Source: Flavonifractor sp963557075 (GTDB lineage Bacteria > Bacillota > Clostridia > Oscillospirales > Oscillospiraceae). Taken from it: DNA of 64,000 nucleotides. The translations under genes and the position numbers were made by a program. Location of the stretch: positions 48,211-112,210 of the forward strand of contig CAUWDA010000003.1 in the NCBI GenBank assembly GCA_963557075.1, written 5' to 3'. This document shows, one piece after another, positions 16,436 to 25,421 of the stretch; positions within the stretch are counted from its first letter, which is position 1, and each line of letters starts with the position of its first letter. Under the pieces are notes generated by a model, which saw only the letters and a list, made by a program, of their open reading frames with translations, had not been told where the DNA came from and searched no databases.

Positions 16436-17065
16436 TTAAACCGCCTCTTTCTGTGTTTCCTGCCGGGATCTGTTCCCGTTTTTATAATTGGAAAGGATGG
16501 GGAGCGCTCTGACCGCCACACGGACACCCAGCGCTACGATCTGCCCAACGGTCATGGTGACCGCCGCCCGCAGGGCGATCTCAGTGTGCTCCCGCTGAAA
16601 GTCCACCCAGGTACGGATGCGCCACTCCTTCACATTAAAATTCTGCTCCACAAGGGGCCAGAACATACCGACAGCTCCGTTGAGCCGCCCGTAATCCACC
16701 GCCGCCTGGGCCGGATCGGCAGACGCCACGGTCACATCCAAGAAAAATGTGTCGATGCGGATCTTCCGCTTCAGCTGACCGGCGGCGTCCAGCGCGACCG
16801 GGAGCAGCTCACGGACCAGCGGGAGCAGACGCTCCAGCGGGGGCAGCTTTTTCTCCCCGGGCTGCTCCTTCGGCTTCTCCTTCTCCGCTTTTGGGGGCTT
16901 TTTCTTTTTGTTCTCCGGCTTGGGAAAGAGGGTGATCCCCACCGGTCCCACCAGCAGCCGGACCGTCGGGCCCGTCTGCTCATAGCTCCCCTTTATCCCG
17001 ATCCGGATCAGGCTCAACAGCGCCAGCGCCAGTACCACGATCCCAAGGATCAGCAGCGCCTTCAT
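16436..17065 (-). CDS. DUF2953-family membrane-anchored protein
   Basis: 209 residues. It has an N-terminal membrane helix (ALLILGIVVLALALLSLI), a Lys/Glu/Pro-rich linker (about 50-75), and a C-terminal region with DTFFLDVTVASADPAQAAVDYGRLN and a further hydrophobic stretch. This pattern and its place next to gerW identify DUF2953, a sporulation-associated family of unknown function. Its start overlaps the scpB stop by 4 bp. Confidence 0.85.
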   Translation of the reverse strand: MKALLILGIVVLALALLSLIRIGIKGSYEQTGPTVRLLVGPVGITLFPKPENKKKKPPKAEKEKPKEQPGEKKLPPLERLLPLVRELLPVALDAAGQLKRKIRIDTFFLDVTVASADPAQAAVDYGRLNGAVGMFWPLVEQNFNVKEWRIRTWVDFQREHTEIALRAAVTMTVGQIVALGVRVAVRALPILSNYKNGNRSRQETQKEAV

Positions 17066-17718
17066 GCTCCAGATTCCTCCTCCGCTTTGGCCAATGTCCG
17101 GGCCGCCGCCTCGATCTCCTCCTCAGAGACTTCCATCAGGTCCTCCGCCCCTTTCAGCCGGGCTACCGCCGCCTGCATCTCCAGGGTGATCTGTCCGTCC
17201 TCCGGGGGCATATTGGGCAGTTCGGGCAGTTCGTCCAGACTGGACAGGCCGAAGGACCGCAGGAAGGTCTGGGTGGTGCGGTACTGAATGGGCCGTCCGG
17301 GCACCGCCAGGCGCCCGCATTCCTCGATCAGATCCCGCTCCAGCAGCAGGCCGATGGTGTAGGAGCTGTCCACACCCCGCACCTGGTCCACATAGGCCCG
17401 GGTGGCGGTCTGGTGGTAGGCGATGATGGCCAGCACCTCCAGCGCCGGCTGGCTCAGCCGGGCGGGGCGGCGGCTCTCAAAGGCCTTGCGGATGAACGGG
17501 GCGAACTCCGGAGCGGAACACATCTGATAGCTGTTCTCCAGCCGCACCAGCCGGATGCCCCGGCGCTCATAGCTGTAGTTGTCCGCCATGCGTTTGCATA
17601 CGGTGTCCACCGTATTCCGGTCCAGCTCCAGCGCCATGCACAGCCGCTCCACCCCCACCGGTTCCCCGGCGGCAAACAGAATGCCCTCGATGGCCGATTC
17701 GATCTCTTTCACTTCCAT
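17062..17718 (-). CDS. scpB: Segregation and condensation protein ScpB
   Basis: 218 residues. ScpB dimers bridge ScpA in the SMC condensin complex. Two winged-helix domains are apparent, with the typical segment ALEVLAIIAYHQTATRAYVDQVRGVDSS (about 92-119) and an N-terminal IESAIEGILFAAGEPV. The C-terminus is acidic. The start MEVKEIESAI gives normal family length. It is separated from scpA by 4 bp. Confidence 0.95.
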   Translation of the reverse strand: MEVKEIESAIEGILFAAGEPVGVERLCMALELDRNTVDTVCKRMADNYSYERRGIRLVRLENSYQMCSAPEFAPFIRKAFESRRPARLSQPALEVLAIIAYHQTATRAYVDQVRGVDSSYTIGLLLERDLIEECGRLAVPGRPIQYRTTQTFLRSFGLSSLDELPELPNMPPEDGQITLEMQAAVARLKGAEDLMEVSEEEIEAAARTLAKAEEESGA

Positions 17719-17722
17719 TGTA

Positions 17723-18544
17723 TCATTCCCCCTCCTCCGGCCGGTAAACATCGGTGGAGTAGGCCGGCGCCTCTCCGCCCTCCCCGGTTCTGGTGACGGT
17801 ACAGTCCTGCTCCGTCCCCGCCAGACGCACCCGGCGGGCCTTGCACAGCTCCAGCACCGCGATAAAGGTGGCCACCACCTCCGAGCGGCTCCGGTTGCCC
17901 CGGAACAGCGCGCTGAACCGGGTGACGCCGAACCGGGCCAGCCGCTCCAGGATCTCGTCGGCCTTGTCGGCCACCGGGTAGGGCTCCCGGCCCACGATGC
18001 CCTCAAAGGCGGCCATGGGGGGCGGCAGGCGGTGGTCCGCCCGCTCCAGCACAGAGCGCATGGCCCGCAGCAGGTCCTCCGGTCGGTGGACATAGCGATA
18101 CGTTTTATCCGCCCGGACGGCCTCCGGCGGCTTGGTCAGATAGTCCCGCCCAACGGCGTACCGGTCTGACAGCGTGGGCACCGCCGCCTTGATGCGCACA
18201 TACTCCTCCCGCCGCTGATGCTCCTCCAGAGAGGCCACCAGCTGTTCCAGCTCGGACAAGGCCTCCTCATCGTGGATGGAGAGCAACATCCGGGTCTTGA
18301 TATAGACCAGCTGCGCCGCCATGGAGACAAATTCGCTGGCCACCTCCAGATCCAGCTGCCGCCGCTGGTCCATCCAGGCCAGATACTGATCCAGGATCAG
18401 GGAGATCTGGATGTCCTTGATCTCCATCTTGTTCTTGCTCAGCAGGTGGAGGATCAGATCCAGAGGGCCGTTGAAGTCCTCCATATCCTCCCGGGTCTTG
18501 ATCACTTTTTCCAGATGGTAAATGGGCGTTTCGATGGCACTCAC
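17723..18544 (-). CDS. scpA: Segregation and condensation protein ScpA
   Basis: 273 residues. This is the kleisin subunit that closes the SMC ring and recruits ScpB. Characteristic N-terminus: FNGPLDLILHLLSKNKMEIKDIQISLILDQYL (about 24-55), then ASEFVSMAAQLVYIKTRMLL; the C-terminal winged helix contains TRFSALFRGNRSRSEVVATFIAVLELCK. The gene directly precedes scpB and follows the site-2 protease gene by about 70 bp. Confidence 0.96.
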   Translation of the reverse strand: MSAIETPIYHLEKVIKTREDMEDFNGPLDLILHLLSKNKMEIKDIQISLILDQYLAWMDQRRQLDLEVASEFVSMAAQLVYIKTRMLLSIHDEEALSELEQLVASLEEHQRREEYVRIKAAVPTLSDRYAVGRDYLTKPPEAVRADKTYRYVHRPEDLLRAMRSVLERADHRLPPPMAAFEGIVGREPYPVADKADEILERLARFGVTRFSALFRGNRSRSEVVATFIAVLELCKARRVRLAGTEQDCTVTRTGEGGEAPAYSTDVYRPEEGE

Positions 18545-18613
18545 CTCAAAACAGGTTTAGGAAGCTCTGATGCAATGGGCAGAGGCTCCGGCGCTCCGTC
18601 CCAGAAGCCCGGT

Positions 18614-19324
18614 TCAGAGACTCCCTACGATAGCAGACACATCCTGGAGATACAGCAGCCATTCCAGCGGCATTCCGGTCAGCGCGCACAGCCCCCTCAG
18701 GCACTGCACCATCAGGAAGGACAGCGGCTTGTCAAACATCCCCAGCAGCACCAGGACGATGAGCAGACCCATTACATATTTCTCATATTTCAGAATGGTG
18801 TAATAGGCTCGGTCGGGCAGCAGCGCAAAGAGGATCTTGGAACCGTCCAGAGGCGAGATGGGGATCAGATTGAACAACCCCATACCCACACCCAGCAGCG
18901 CCATATTGGAGAGGAAACACAGGGCCAGCAGGCTCATCCGCCCCAGGGGAGCAACGTGCCAGATCACCGAGGACACTCCCACCGCCGCCAGGGCGGTGAG
19001 AAAATTGGCCGCGGGGCCTGCCAGGGCGGTGAGGGCCATCCCCTGCTTGGGGTGTTTGAAATAGCGCATATCCACCGGCACAGGCTTGGCCCAGCCCACC
19101 TTGGCCACTACCATCATCAGCAGGCCCAAAAGGTCCAGGTGCTTGATGGGGTTGAGGGTAAGCCGCCCGGCATTCCTGGCGGTGGGGTCCCCCAGCCGCC
19201 AGGCCATCAGGCCGTGGGACAGCTCATGCAGCGTGATGCACATCAGCGCCGCCACGGCGCTGATCAGCAGGGTGAGCAGTCCCCACCAGTCCATGTGTTT
19301 CAGAAATCCGCTTAAAGAACCCAA
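18614..19324 (-). CDS. Site-2 protease-family membrane metallopeptidase (M50)
   Basis: 236 residues, about six membrane segments. The zinc motif HELSH (in ITLHELSHGLMAWRLGDPTA) is near residue 33, and the second metal-ligand motif is NLIPISPLDGSKIL near 150. There is no CBS or PDZ domain. M50 proteins of this short type are common beside scpA in Firmicutes; the substrate is unknown. It begins 3 bp after the phosphatase gene stop. Confidence 0.9.
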   Translation of the reverse strand: MGSLSGFLKHMDWWGLLTLLISAVAALMCITLHELSHGLMAWRLGDPTARNAGRLTLNPIKHLDLLGLLMMVVAKVGWAKPVPVDMRYFKHPKQGMALTALAGPAANFLTALAAVGVSSVIWHVAPLGRMSLLALCFLSNMALLGVGMGLFNLIPISPLDGSKILFALLPDRAYYTILKYEKYVMGLLIVLVLLGMFDKPLSFLMVQCLRGLCALTGMPLEWLLYLQDVSAIVGSL

Positions 19325-19327
19325 TGG

Positions 19328-20023
19328 TCATTCCTCCAGGAGTTTGTCTTTCAGTTTGCCCAGCGTGGTCTCGGTGAGCCCGATGGCGCGCAGGTAGCCT
19401 GCCACAGAGCCATAGGTCTCCTCCAGCCGGTCCAGACAGTCCTCCAGATATTCCGGCTTAGAGGAACCCACATAGGCAGGCAGATCGGCTCTGGTCTCTC
19501 TCATCCACCGGATCACCGGACGGATATACAGCTCGGACACCTGATAGTCGGCCAGAATATCCAGCCTGTCCACCCCCGCCAGAGCCAGGAGCAGGGCGGC
19601 GATACAGCCGGTGCGGTCCTTCCCCGCCATACAGTGGAAGAGGACTCCTCCCGGGGCGTCGGCAATGGTCTCCAGCACCGCGCGTACACAGTCCTTCCGC
19701 TCCAGCGTGCGGAAATAACCCAGGCCGATGAGCTCCTCCTCGTTGGGCAGCTTCTCGCCGTTGGACATCGGGATAAAATAACAGGAGAAGCCGGGCCGGT
19801 CTGTAAGCTCGTCGGGCAGATGGTCCCGCTCTTCCGGGCTGCGCAGATCAATGACCGTGGTAAAGCCGTGGTCCAGCAGCCAGGCGGCGTCGGCGTCGGA
19901 CAGCCCCATGGGATTGTCCCCCCGCAGCAGCCACCCCCACCGGGTGGTCCTTCCCTCTGCTGTTGGATAGCCGCCCAGATCCCGCAGGTTGAGCATCTTT
20001 CCAAGCGCGATCCGCCGCTCCAT
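19328..20023 (-). CDS. Tyrosine/serine protein phosphatase (PTP-like)
   Basis: 231 residues. The catalytic P-loop HCMAGKDRTG (C-x5-R) is at about residues 130-139, with the upstream general-acid region and NLRDLGGYPTAEGRTTRWGWL at the N-terminus, typical of the bacterial DUF442/Y_phosphatase3 type (IphP/MptpB-like). I chose the ATG at 20023 because GGAGG lies 8 bases before it; an ATG 24 bp upstream lacks such a site. First gene of the operon leading to scpA/scpB, from the promoter at 20060-20088. Confidence 0.87.
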   Translation of the reverse strand: MERRIALGKMLNLRDLGGYPTAEGRTTRWGWLLRGDNPMGLSDADAAWLLDHGFTTVIDLRSPEERDHLPDELTDRPGFSCYFIPMSNGEKLPNEEELIGLGYFRTLERKDCVRAVLETIADAPGGVLFHCMAGKDRTGCIAALLLALAGVDRLDILADYQVSELYIRPVIRWMRETRADLPAYVGSSKPEYLEDCLDRLEETYGSVAGYLRAIGLTETTLGKLKDKLLEE

Positions 20024-20059
20024 CCCGGTCTCCTCCGTTTCGCCCATAATTTGATACCG

Positions 20060-20088
20060 ATTATATCAAATATTCCCGAAAAACACAA
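20060..20088 (-). promoter_or_regulatory. Promoter of the phosphatase-scpAB operon
   Basis: Minus strand -35 TTGTGT (20083-20088), 17-bp spacer, perfect -10 TATAAT (20060-20065). The -35 overlaps the T-rich end of the preceding terminator. Confidence 0.65.
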
Positions 20089-20120
20089 GCCGGACCGGCG
20101 GGTCTGCCCGCCGGTCCGGC
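20076..20120 (-). terminator. Terminator of the tig-lon-FAH operon
   Basis: A perfect 14-bp stem GCCGGACCGGCGGG with a 4-nt loop (20089-20120), followed on the minus strand by TTGTGTTTTTC. It is 7 bp beyond the stop of the FAH-family gene. Confidence 0.85.
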
Positions 20121-20126
20121 CTATAC

Positions 20127-20879
20127 TCAAACAATGTGGTTCCGCAGGGTGCCGATGCCCTGGACGGTGACCTCCACAGTGTCACCGGGCACCATGGGGC
20201 CGATGCCGGCCGGGGTGCCGGTGGTCACCACGTCGCCCGGCTCCAGCGTCATGGACGCGGTGATAAATTCCAGCAGCTGGGGTACCGCCGTCATGAACTG
20301 ACTGGTATTCCCCTGCTGCACCACCGCTCCGTTGAGCCGGGTCTCGATGGCCAGACAAGAGGGGTCCACCTCGTCAGTGACCACAGGGCCGATGGGGGCA
20401 AAGCCGTCCATGCTCTTGCCCCGGGTCCACTGGCCGTCCCCCTTCTGCACGTCACGGGCGGTAACGTCGTTGAGACAGGTGTAGCCCAGGATATAGTCTG
20501 CAAAGTCCTCTGCCTTTACATCTTTTGCCCGCCGGCGAATGACAAAGGCCAGCTCCCCCTCATAGTCCAGCCGTCCCACAAAATCGGGAGCATGGATCGC
20601 CCCCTCCGGGTGATTGAGGGTGTTGGGGGCCTTCAGAAAGAGGATGGGCTGCTCGGGCACCCCCTCTCCCATCTCCAGGGCGTGGTCGTAGTAGTTTTTA
20701 CCTACGCACACGATCTTGGTGGCCTCGCAGGGAGCCAGCAACCGGCAGGCCTCCAGGGGCAGAGACTCGCCGCCATAGCAGAGCGCCTCAAAAGGTGGGC
20801 TAGTCAGGGTGCGCACCAGATCCCCCTGGAGCACTCCCCAGACGGCCTGTCCGTCCCGCAGCAGCTTTACATAGTTCAT
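20127..20879 (-). CDS. Fumarylacetoacetate hydrolase-family protein
   Basis: 250 residues. The FAH fold is indicated by VCVGKNYYDHALEMG (about 57-71), the metal-binding run DYEGELAFVIRRRAKDV (about 104-120) and the C-terminal EPGDVVTTGTPAGIGPM. Family members act as 2-hydroxyhepta-dienoate isomerases, acylpyruvases or oxaloacetate decarboxylases; the substrate cannot be told here. It overlaps the engB stop by 4 bp and is the last gene of the tig operon. Confidence 0.88.
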   Translation of the reverse strand: MNYVKLLRDGQAVWGVLQGDLVRTLTSPPFEALCYGGESLPLEACRLLAPCEATKIVCVGKNYYDHALEMGEGVPEQPILFLKAPNTLNHPEGAIHAPDFVGRLDYEGELAFVIRRRAKDVKAEDFADYILGYTCLNDVTARDVQKGDGQWTRGKSMDGFAPIGPVVTDEVDPSCLAIETRLNGAVVQQGNTSQFMTAVPQLLEFITASMTLEPGDVVTTGTPAGIGPMVPGDTVEVTVQGIGTLRNHIV

Positions 20880-21475
20880 TCCAGTCCCTCCGCGTGGTCC
20901 AGGATCAGATTGAGCAGCTCCTGCTTTCCGTCCCCCTTCTCAGCCGAAAAGGGAATCACCTTTACAGATTCGTCCAGCTCCAGAGTTTCCCGGATACGGG
21001 CCAGGTTGGGCTCGATGTCGCTCTTGCGCAGCTTGTCCAGCTTATTTGCCACCACAGCGAAGGGCTTGCCGCTGTTCTTGAACCACAGGGCCATGGTGCA
21101 GTCGTCTGCGGTAGGCTTGTGGCGGGCGTCCACGATCATCAACCCCAGGGTCATCAGGGAGTTGTCGGCAAACCACTCCTCCATCAGCCGCCCCCACCGC
21201 AGCTTTTCCGCCATGGAGACCTTGGCGTATCCGTAACCGGGCAGGTCCACCAGATAGAAGGTGCTGTCGATCAGGAAATAGTTAATGTGGGTAGTCTTGC
21301 CGGGGGCGGCGCCCACCCGGGCAAAGTTCTTCCGGTTGAGCAGCCGGTTGATCACCGACGACTTCCCCACATTGGAGCGGCCGGCAAAGGCCACCTGAGC
21401 CAGCCGGTCGCGGGGAAAATCCGCCGCCTTGGCGGCAGAACGGATGAATTCCGCTTTTTGCAGATTGATGGGCAT
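20876..21475 (-). CDS. engB: Ribosome-biogenesis GTPase EngB/YsxC
   Basis: 199 residues. G1 is FAGRSNVGKSSVIN (about 30-43), G3 DLPGYGYAKVS near 77, and G4 VANKLDKL near 142; the TTHINYF switch region is also typical. It helps assemble the 50S subunit. Placement directly after lon (and the clp genes) is conserved in Firmicutes (lonA-ysxC). Confidence 0.96.
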   Translation of the reverse strand: MPINLQKAEFIRSAAKAADFPRDRLAQVAFAGRSNVGKSSVINRLLNRKNFARVGAAPGKTTHINYFLIDSTFYLVDLPGYGYAKVSMAEKLRWGRLMEEWFADNSLMTLGLMIVDARHKPTADDCTMALWFKNSGKPFAVVANKLDKLRKSDIEPNLARIRETLELDESVKVIPFSAEKGDGKQELLNLILDHAEGLE

Positions 21476-21500
21476 AATTACCTCCCGAATGTGTATGCGC

Positions 21501-21520
21501 AGCGGGGGCTTGCCCCCGCT
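21501..21520. promoter_or_regulatory. Hairpin directly after the lon stop codon
   Basis: AGCGGGGGC pairs over 9 bp with its complement around two bases, starting at the base after the lon stop. There is no T-run, so it is probably an mRNA stability or processing element rather than a terminator. Confidence 0.6.
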
Positions 21521-23920
21521 TTACTGGCGCAGGTTGGGCAGCTCGGCGGTCTGAGCCGGTGCATGGGGCTGGGGCAGCTGCTCCGCCGGATCGGTCACCT
21601 TCAGCTCCAGCGCCTCGGCCAGCACCTGGTCCACCTGGTCCACAGGGACAAACCGCAGTCCCGCCCGGACCGTCGGGTCGATCTCCTCCAGGTCCTTCTC
21701 GTTGTCTGCCGGCAGAATGACGGTACGAATGCCGCTGCGGTAGGCGGCCATCGTCTTTTCCTTCAGGCCGCCGATGGGGAGCACCCGCCCCCGTAAAGTG
21801 ACTTCACCTGTCATTGCCAGCTCCCGGCGTACCGGTGCGCCGGTGAGGGCCGATACCATTGCGGTCGTGATCGCAATACCGGCAGAGGGGCCGTCCTTGG
21901 GCACCGCCCCCTCCGGGAAATGGACATGGATGTCCTTCGTCTTGTAGAAATCGGCTTCGATACCCAGTTGGGCCGCCCGGCTGCGGATGTAGGTCAAGGC
22001 CGCCTGAGCGGACTCCTTCATCACATCTCCCAGGTTGCCGGTAAGCTCCACCTTTCCGGTGCCGGGCACCACCCCGGCCTCCACTTCCAGGATCTCGCCT
22101 CCCACGCTGGTCCAGGCCAGGCCGTTTACCACGCCCACCTGTTCGGTCTGAGGCAGACGGTCCGGGTGATACCGCGGGATCCCCAGCATCTCCTCCAGGT
22201 TCTTTTCTGTAATGCTGACAGACTTTACATCGTTTGTCACCAGCCGCATTGCCGCTTTTCTGCACAGCGCACCGATCTGCCGTTCCAGCAAACGCACCCC
22301 GGATTCCCGGGTGTAGCCCCGGATGAGGGCCCGCAGGCCGTCGTCGGACAGCTTGAACTTGGCGCGGGTCAGTCCGTGGCGCTTGATCTGCTTGGGGATC
22401 AGGTGGCGCTTGGCGATCTCTACCTTTTCCTCGTCGGTGTAGCTGGTCAGCTCGATGACCTCCATCCGGTCCAGCAGGGGCCTGGGAATGGTATCCAGGG
22501 TATTGGCCGTGGTGATGAAGAGCACATCGGACAAATCGAAGGGCACTTCCAGGAAGTGGTCCCGGAAGGTACTGTTCTGCTCGGCGTCCAGCACCTCCAG
22601 CAGTGCGGAGGCCGGGTCGCCCCGCTGGTCGTTGCCCAGCTTGTCGATCTCGTCCAGCAGCAGCAGCGGGTTGCAGCTCTCCGCCTGCTTGATGGCGGCA
22701 ATGATGCGCCCCGGCATGGCGCCCACATAGGTCTTGCGGTGACCCCGGATCTCGGCCTCATCGTGGACGCCGCCCAGGGAGATGCGGGCCATATTCCGGT
22801 GGACCGCCCTGGCCACGCTGGTGGCCACAGAGGTCTTGCCCACGCCGGGAGGCCCCACCAGACAGAGGATCTGTCCCTTCAGCTGGGGCGCCAGCTGTTT
22901 GACGGCCAGAAACTCCAGAATGCGCTCCTTTACCTTGTCCAGGCCGTAGTGGTCGCTGTCCAGCACCTTGCGGGCCGCCTCCACATTGACCCGCTCCCGG
23001 GTCCGTTTCCCCCAGGGCAACTCCAGCACAGTATCCAGGTAATTGCGCAGTACGGTGGCCTCGGCAGAGCCAAAGGGCTGCTTCTCCAGCCGCCCCAGCT
23101 CCTTATACAGCTTTTCCGCCACCTCCTCCGGCAGCTTGGTCTGGCTGATCCGCTGCCGGTACTCGGCAATCTCGCTGTCCCCCTGGGCCTCCTCGCCCAG
23201 CTCCTGCTGGAGGACCTTAATCTGCTCCCGCAACACATAGTCCCGCTGGCTGCGGGTCAGCTGGTCCCGTACCTTGTCCTGCATCTCATGCTCCAGCTCC
23301 AGGATGGACACCTCACGGCGCAGGTCGTGGCACAGCTTCTCCAATCTGGGGACGGGACGCAGCTCCTCCAGAATGACCTGCTTGTCTCCGGTCCGCATGG
23401 GCAGATTTTGCGCGATGTAGTCGGCAATATAGCCCGGGTCCTCGCTGGACAAAACCGACAGCAGGATATCCGGCGTCATTTTGGGGGCCAGGTCGATGTA
23501 GGTCTCAAACAGGTCGTATGTCTGACGGATCAGCGCCTCGGTGCGGGCGGAGCGGCGCACCTGCTTCTCCTCCGGGATCTCCTCCACCTGGGCGATGAAG
23601 TAAGGGGTGGTCTGGGTCAGGCTTTGAAGCCTGCCCCGGCTGACTCCCTCCACCATGACCCGCACATTGCCACCGGGCAGACGGAGGATCTGGCGCACCG
23701 TACTGACAGTGCCCACCCGATAGAGATCCACCTCTCCCGGGTCCTCTACCGACAGATCCCGCTGGGCCACCAGAAAAATGGGCTGGCCCATGGTCATGGA
23801 CTCATCCAGGGCCTTGATAGACCCCTCCCGCCCCACATCAAAGTGGAGCAGCATATTGGGGAAGATGGTCAGCCCCCGCAGCGCCAGCGCCGGCATAACG
23901 GCAGGCAGATTGGTTTCCAT
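21521..23920 (-). CDS. lon: ATP-dependent protease Lon
   Basis: 799 residues, normal for LonA. The N-terminal substrate domain (LALRGLTIFPNMLLHFDVGR) is followed by the AAA+ module with Walker A GPPGVGKTS and Walker B LLLLDEIDKLG, and the protease domain with the catalytic Ser in PKDGPSAGIA and Lys in GGLKEKTMAAYRSG. The start at 23920 follows GGAGGG and gives METNLPAVMPALAL; a longer frame upstream passes through the clpX-lon hairpin and is rejected. It degrades misfolded and regulatory proteins in the cytoplasm. Order tig-clpP-clpX-lon-engB is conserved. Confidence 0.97.
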   Translation of the reverse strand: METNLPAVMPALALRGLTIFPNMLLHFDVGREGSIKALDESMTMGQPIFLVAQRDLSVEDPGEVDLYRVGTVSTVRQILRLPGGNVRVMVEGVSRGRLQSLTQTTPYFIAQVEEIPEEKQVRRSARTEALIRQTYDLFETYIDLAPKMTPDILLSVLSSEDPGYIADYIAQNLPMRTGDKQVILEELRPVPRLEKLCHDLRREVSILELEHEMQDKVRDQLTRSQRDYVLREQIKVLQQELGEEAQGDSEIAEYRQRISQTKLPEEVAEKLYKELGRLEKQPFGSAEATVLRNYLDTVLELPWGKRTRERVNVEAARKVLDSDHYGLDKVKERILEFLAVKQLAPQLKGQILCLVGPPGVGKTSVATSVARAVHRNMARISLGGVHDEAEIRGHRKTYVGAMPGRIIAAIKQAESCNPLLLLDEIDKLGNDQRGDPASALLEVLDAEQNSTFRDHFLEVPFDLSDVLFITTANTLDTIPRPLLDRMEVIELTSYTDEEKVEIAKRHLIPKQIKRHGLTRAKFKLSDDGLRALIRGYTRESGVRLLERQIGALCRKAAMRLVTNDVKSVSITEKNLEEMLGIPRYHPDRLPQTEQVGVVNGLAWTSVGGEILEVEAGVVPGTGKVELTGNLGDVMKESAQAALTYIRSRAAQLGIEADFYKTKDIHVHFPEGAVPKDGPSAGIAITTAMVSALTGAPVRRELAMTGEVTLRGRVLPIGGLKEKTMAAYRSGIRTVILPADNEKDLEEIDPTVRAGLRFVPVDQVDQVLAEALELKVTDPAEQLPQPHAPAQTAELPNLRQ

Positions 23921-23948
23921 GGAATTCCCTCCTCTCCGGGATATGAAA

Positions 23949-24004
23949 CAGGAGACAGGACCGAGGGCGGCCGGTCCTGCCCAGTCTCCGGGTCCTGTCT
24001 CCTG
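23949..24004. promoter_or_regulatory. Long hairpin in the clpX-lon gap
   Basis: A perfect 14-bp stem (CAGGAGACAGGACC with its complement at 23991-24004) encloses a 28-nt loop that itself contains a second copy of GGTCCTG. On the minus strand it is followed by TTTCATAT, so it may act as a weak terminator or attenuator between clpX and lon. Confidence 0.65.
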
Positions 24005-24026
24005 TGATGGTCTGATTTCGTCCGGC

Positions 24027-25340
24027 TCAGGACACGTTGCCCTTGGGCGTCTTCCCGCCGTGTTCGGCCCGGAGAGACGCGCCGCCCAGCCGGGGGCGGT
24101 TGGTGCGCTCCGGATCGTGCTCCACCGCAGGGGCGGCATGATCCCTGACGCTCTCGGCGGTAATGGTCACTTTGGTAATGGTGGGGTCGGAAGGCACATC
24201 ATACATGATCTGAGTCATGACCTCCTCCAGCACCGCCCGCAGACCACGGGCGCCGATCCCGCGCTCAATGGCCTTGTCGGCGGCCGCCTCCAGCGCAGCG
24301 GTATCGAAGGTGAGATCCACCATGTCGTACTCCAGCAGCTTCTGGTACTGCTTCACCAGGGCATTCTTGGGCTCGGTGAGGATACGCACCAGTTGGTCCT
24401 TATCCAGCGCGTTGAGGGTGGTGAGTACCGGCAGACGGCCCACCAACTCGGGAATGATGCCGAACTTCAGCAGGTCGTGGGGCTGGATCTCCTTAAAAAT
24501 AGCGGAGCCGGCCTCCTTCTTGCTCTGGAGCTCGGCGCCGAAGCCGATGGTCTTTTTGTCCAGACGCTGTTCAATGATCTTCTCCATCCCGTCGAACGCA
24601 CCGCCGCAGATGAAGAGGATGTTCTTGGTATTGATCTGGATAAACTCCTGGTGGGGGTGCTTGCGCCCGCCCTGGGGCGGAACATTGGCCACCGTACCCT
24701 CCAGGATCTTCAGCAGGGCCTGCTGCACACCCTCGCCGGACACGTCGCGGGTGATGGAGGTATTCTCACTCTTGCGGGCGATCTTGTCGATCTCATCCAC
24801 ATAGATGATACCCCGCTCAGCCAGCTCCACATCATAGTCGGCGGCCTGGACCAGACGCAGCAGGATGTTCTCCACGTCGTCGCCCACATAGCCGGCCTCG
24901 GTCAGGGTGGTGGCGTCGGCAATGGCAAAGGGCACCTTCAGGATGCGGGCCAGAGTCTGGGCAAAGAGGGTCTTGCCGCAGCCGGTCGGGCCCATCAGCA
25001 GGATGTTGCTCTTCTGCAGCTCCACATCATCCCCGCCGCCAAAGTAGATACGCTTATAGTGGTTGTACACCGCCACAGAAAGGGCCACTTTGGCCTCCTC
25101 CTGGCCGATGATATACTGATCCAACACGTCCCGGATCTCACGGGGGGTGGGAATCACGTCGGGGATATCAGGAGAAACGGTCTCCTCCGGGTCGTAATTG
25201 TCGTCCAGAATGCTCATGCACAGATGGACGCACTCATTACAGATATAGGCTCCGGGGCCTGCGATGATACGGGCCACCTGGTCCTGGTGCTTGCCGCAAA
25301 AGGAACAGCGGACACTTTTGCGCTCGTCGTTTTTTGGCAT
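24027..25340 (-). CDS. clpX: ClpX, ATPase subunit of the ClpXP protease
   Basis: 437 residues. The N-terminal zinc domain has CSFC (C12, C15) and CNECVHLC (C34, C37); the AAA+ core has GPTGCGKTLFA, IIYVDEIDKIA, the pore segment GYVGDD, and the ClpP-docking loop IGFGAE. It unfolds substrates and feeds them to ClpP. The C-terminus is slightly extended and basic. It lies 80 bp after clpP with a hairpin between. Confidence 0.97.
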   Translation of the reverse strand: MPKNDERKSVRCSFCGKHQDQVARIIAGPGAYICNECVHLCMSILDDNYDPEETVSPDIPDVIPTPREIRDVLDQYIIGQEEAKVALSVAVYNHYKRIYFGGGDDVELQKSNILLMGPTGCGKTLFAQTLARILKVPFAIADATTLTEAGYVGDDVENILLRLVQAADYDVELAERGIIYVDEIDKIARKSENTSITRDVSGEGVQQALLKILEGTVANVPPQGGRKHPHQEFIQINTKNILFICGGAFDGMEKIIEQRLDKKTIGFGAELQSKKEAGSAIFKEIQPHDLLKFGIIPELVGRLPVLTTLNALDKDQLVRILTEPKNALVKQYQKLLEYDMVDLTFDTAALEAAADKAIERGIGARGLRAVLEEVMTQIMYDVPSDPTITKVTITAESVRDHAAPAVEHDPERTNRPRLGGASLRAEHGGKTPKGNVS

Positions 25341-25388
25341 ATCGTTACCTCGTTGTACTCAGGATTGAGCCCGGACAAAAGCCGGAAA

Positions 25389-25414
25389 GGGAGCGGGGCT
25401 TTTTCCCCGCTCCC
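25389..25414. promoter_or_regulatory. Hairpin in the clpP-clpX gap
   Basis: A 10-bp perfect stem (GGGAGCGGGG with its complement) around six bases, starting 7 bp past the clpP stop. On the minus strand it is followed only by TTTCCGG, so full termination is doubtful. Confidence 0.6.
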
Positions 25415-25421
25415 CCACAGA

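Noticed and set aside
21920..24007. Very long open frame on the plus strand opposite lon/clpX (nearly 700 codons)
   Set aside because: It is the antisense shadow of lon in a GC-rich genome: no ribosome site, His/Gly/Gln-rich nonsense composition and no recognisable motif. The same applies to the long plus-strand frames opposite both amidohydrolases (33039-34805, 35446-37218) and tig.
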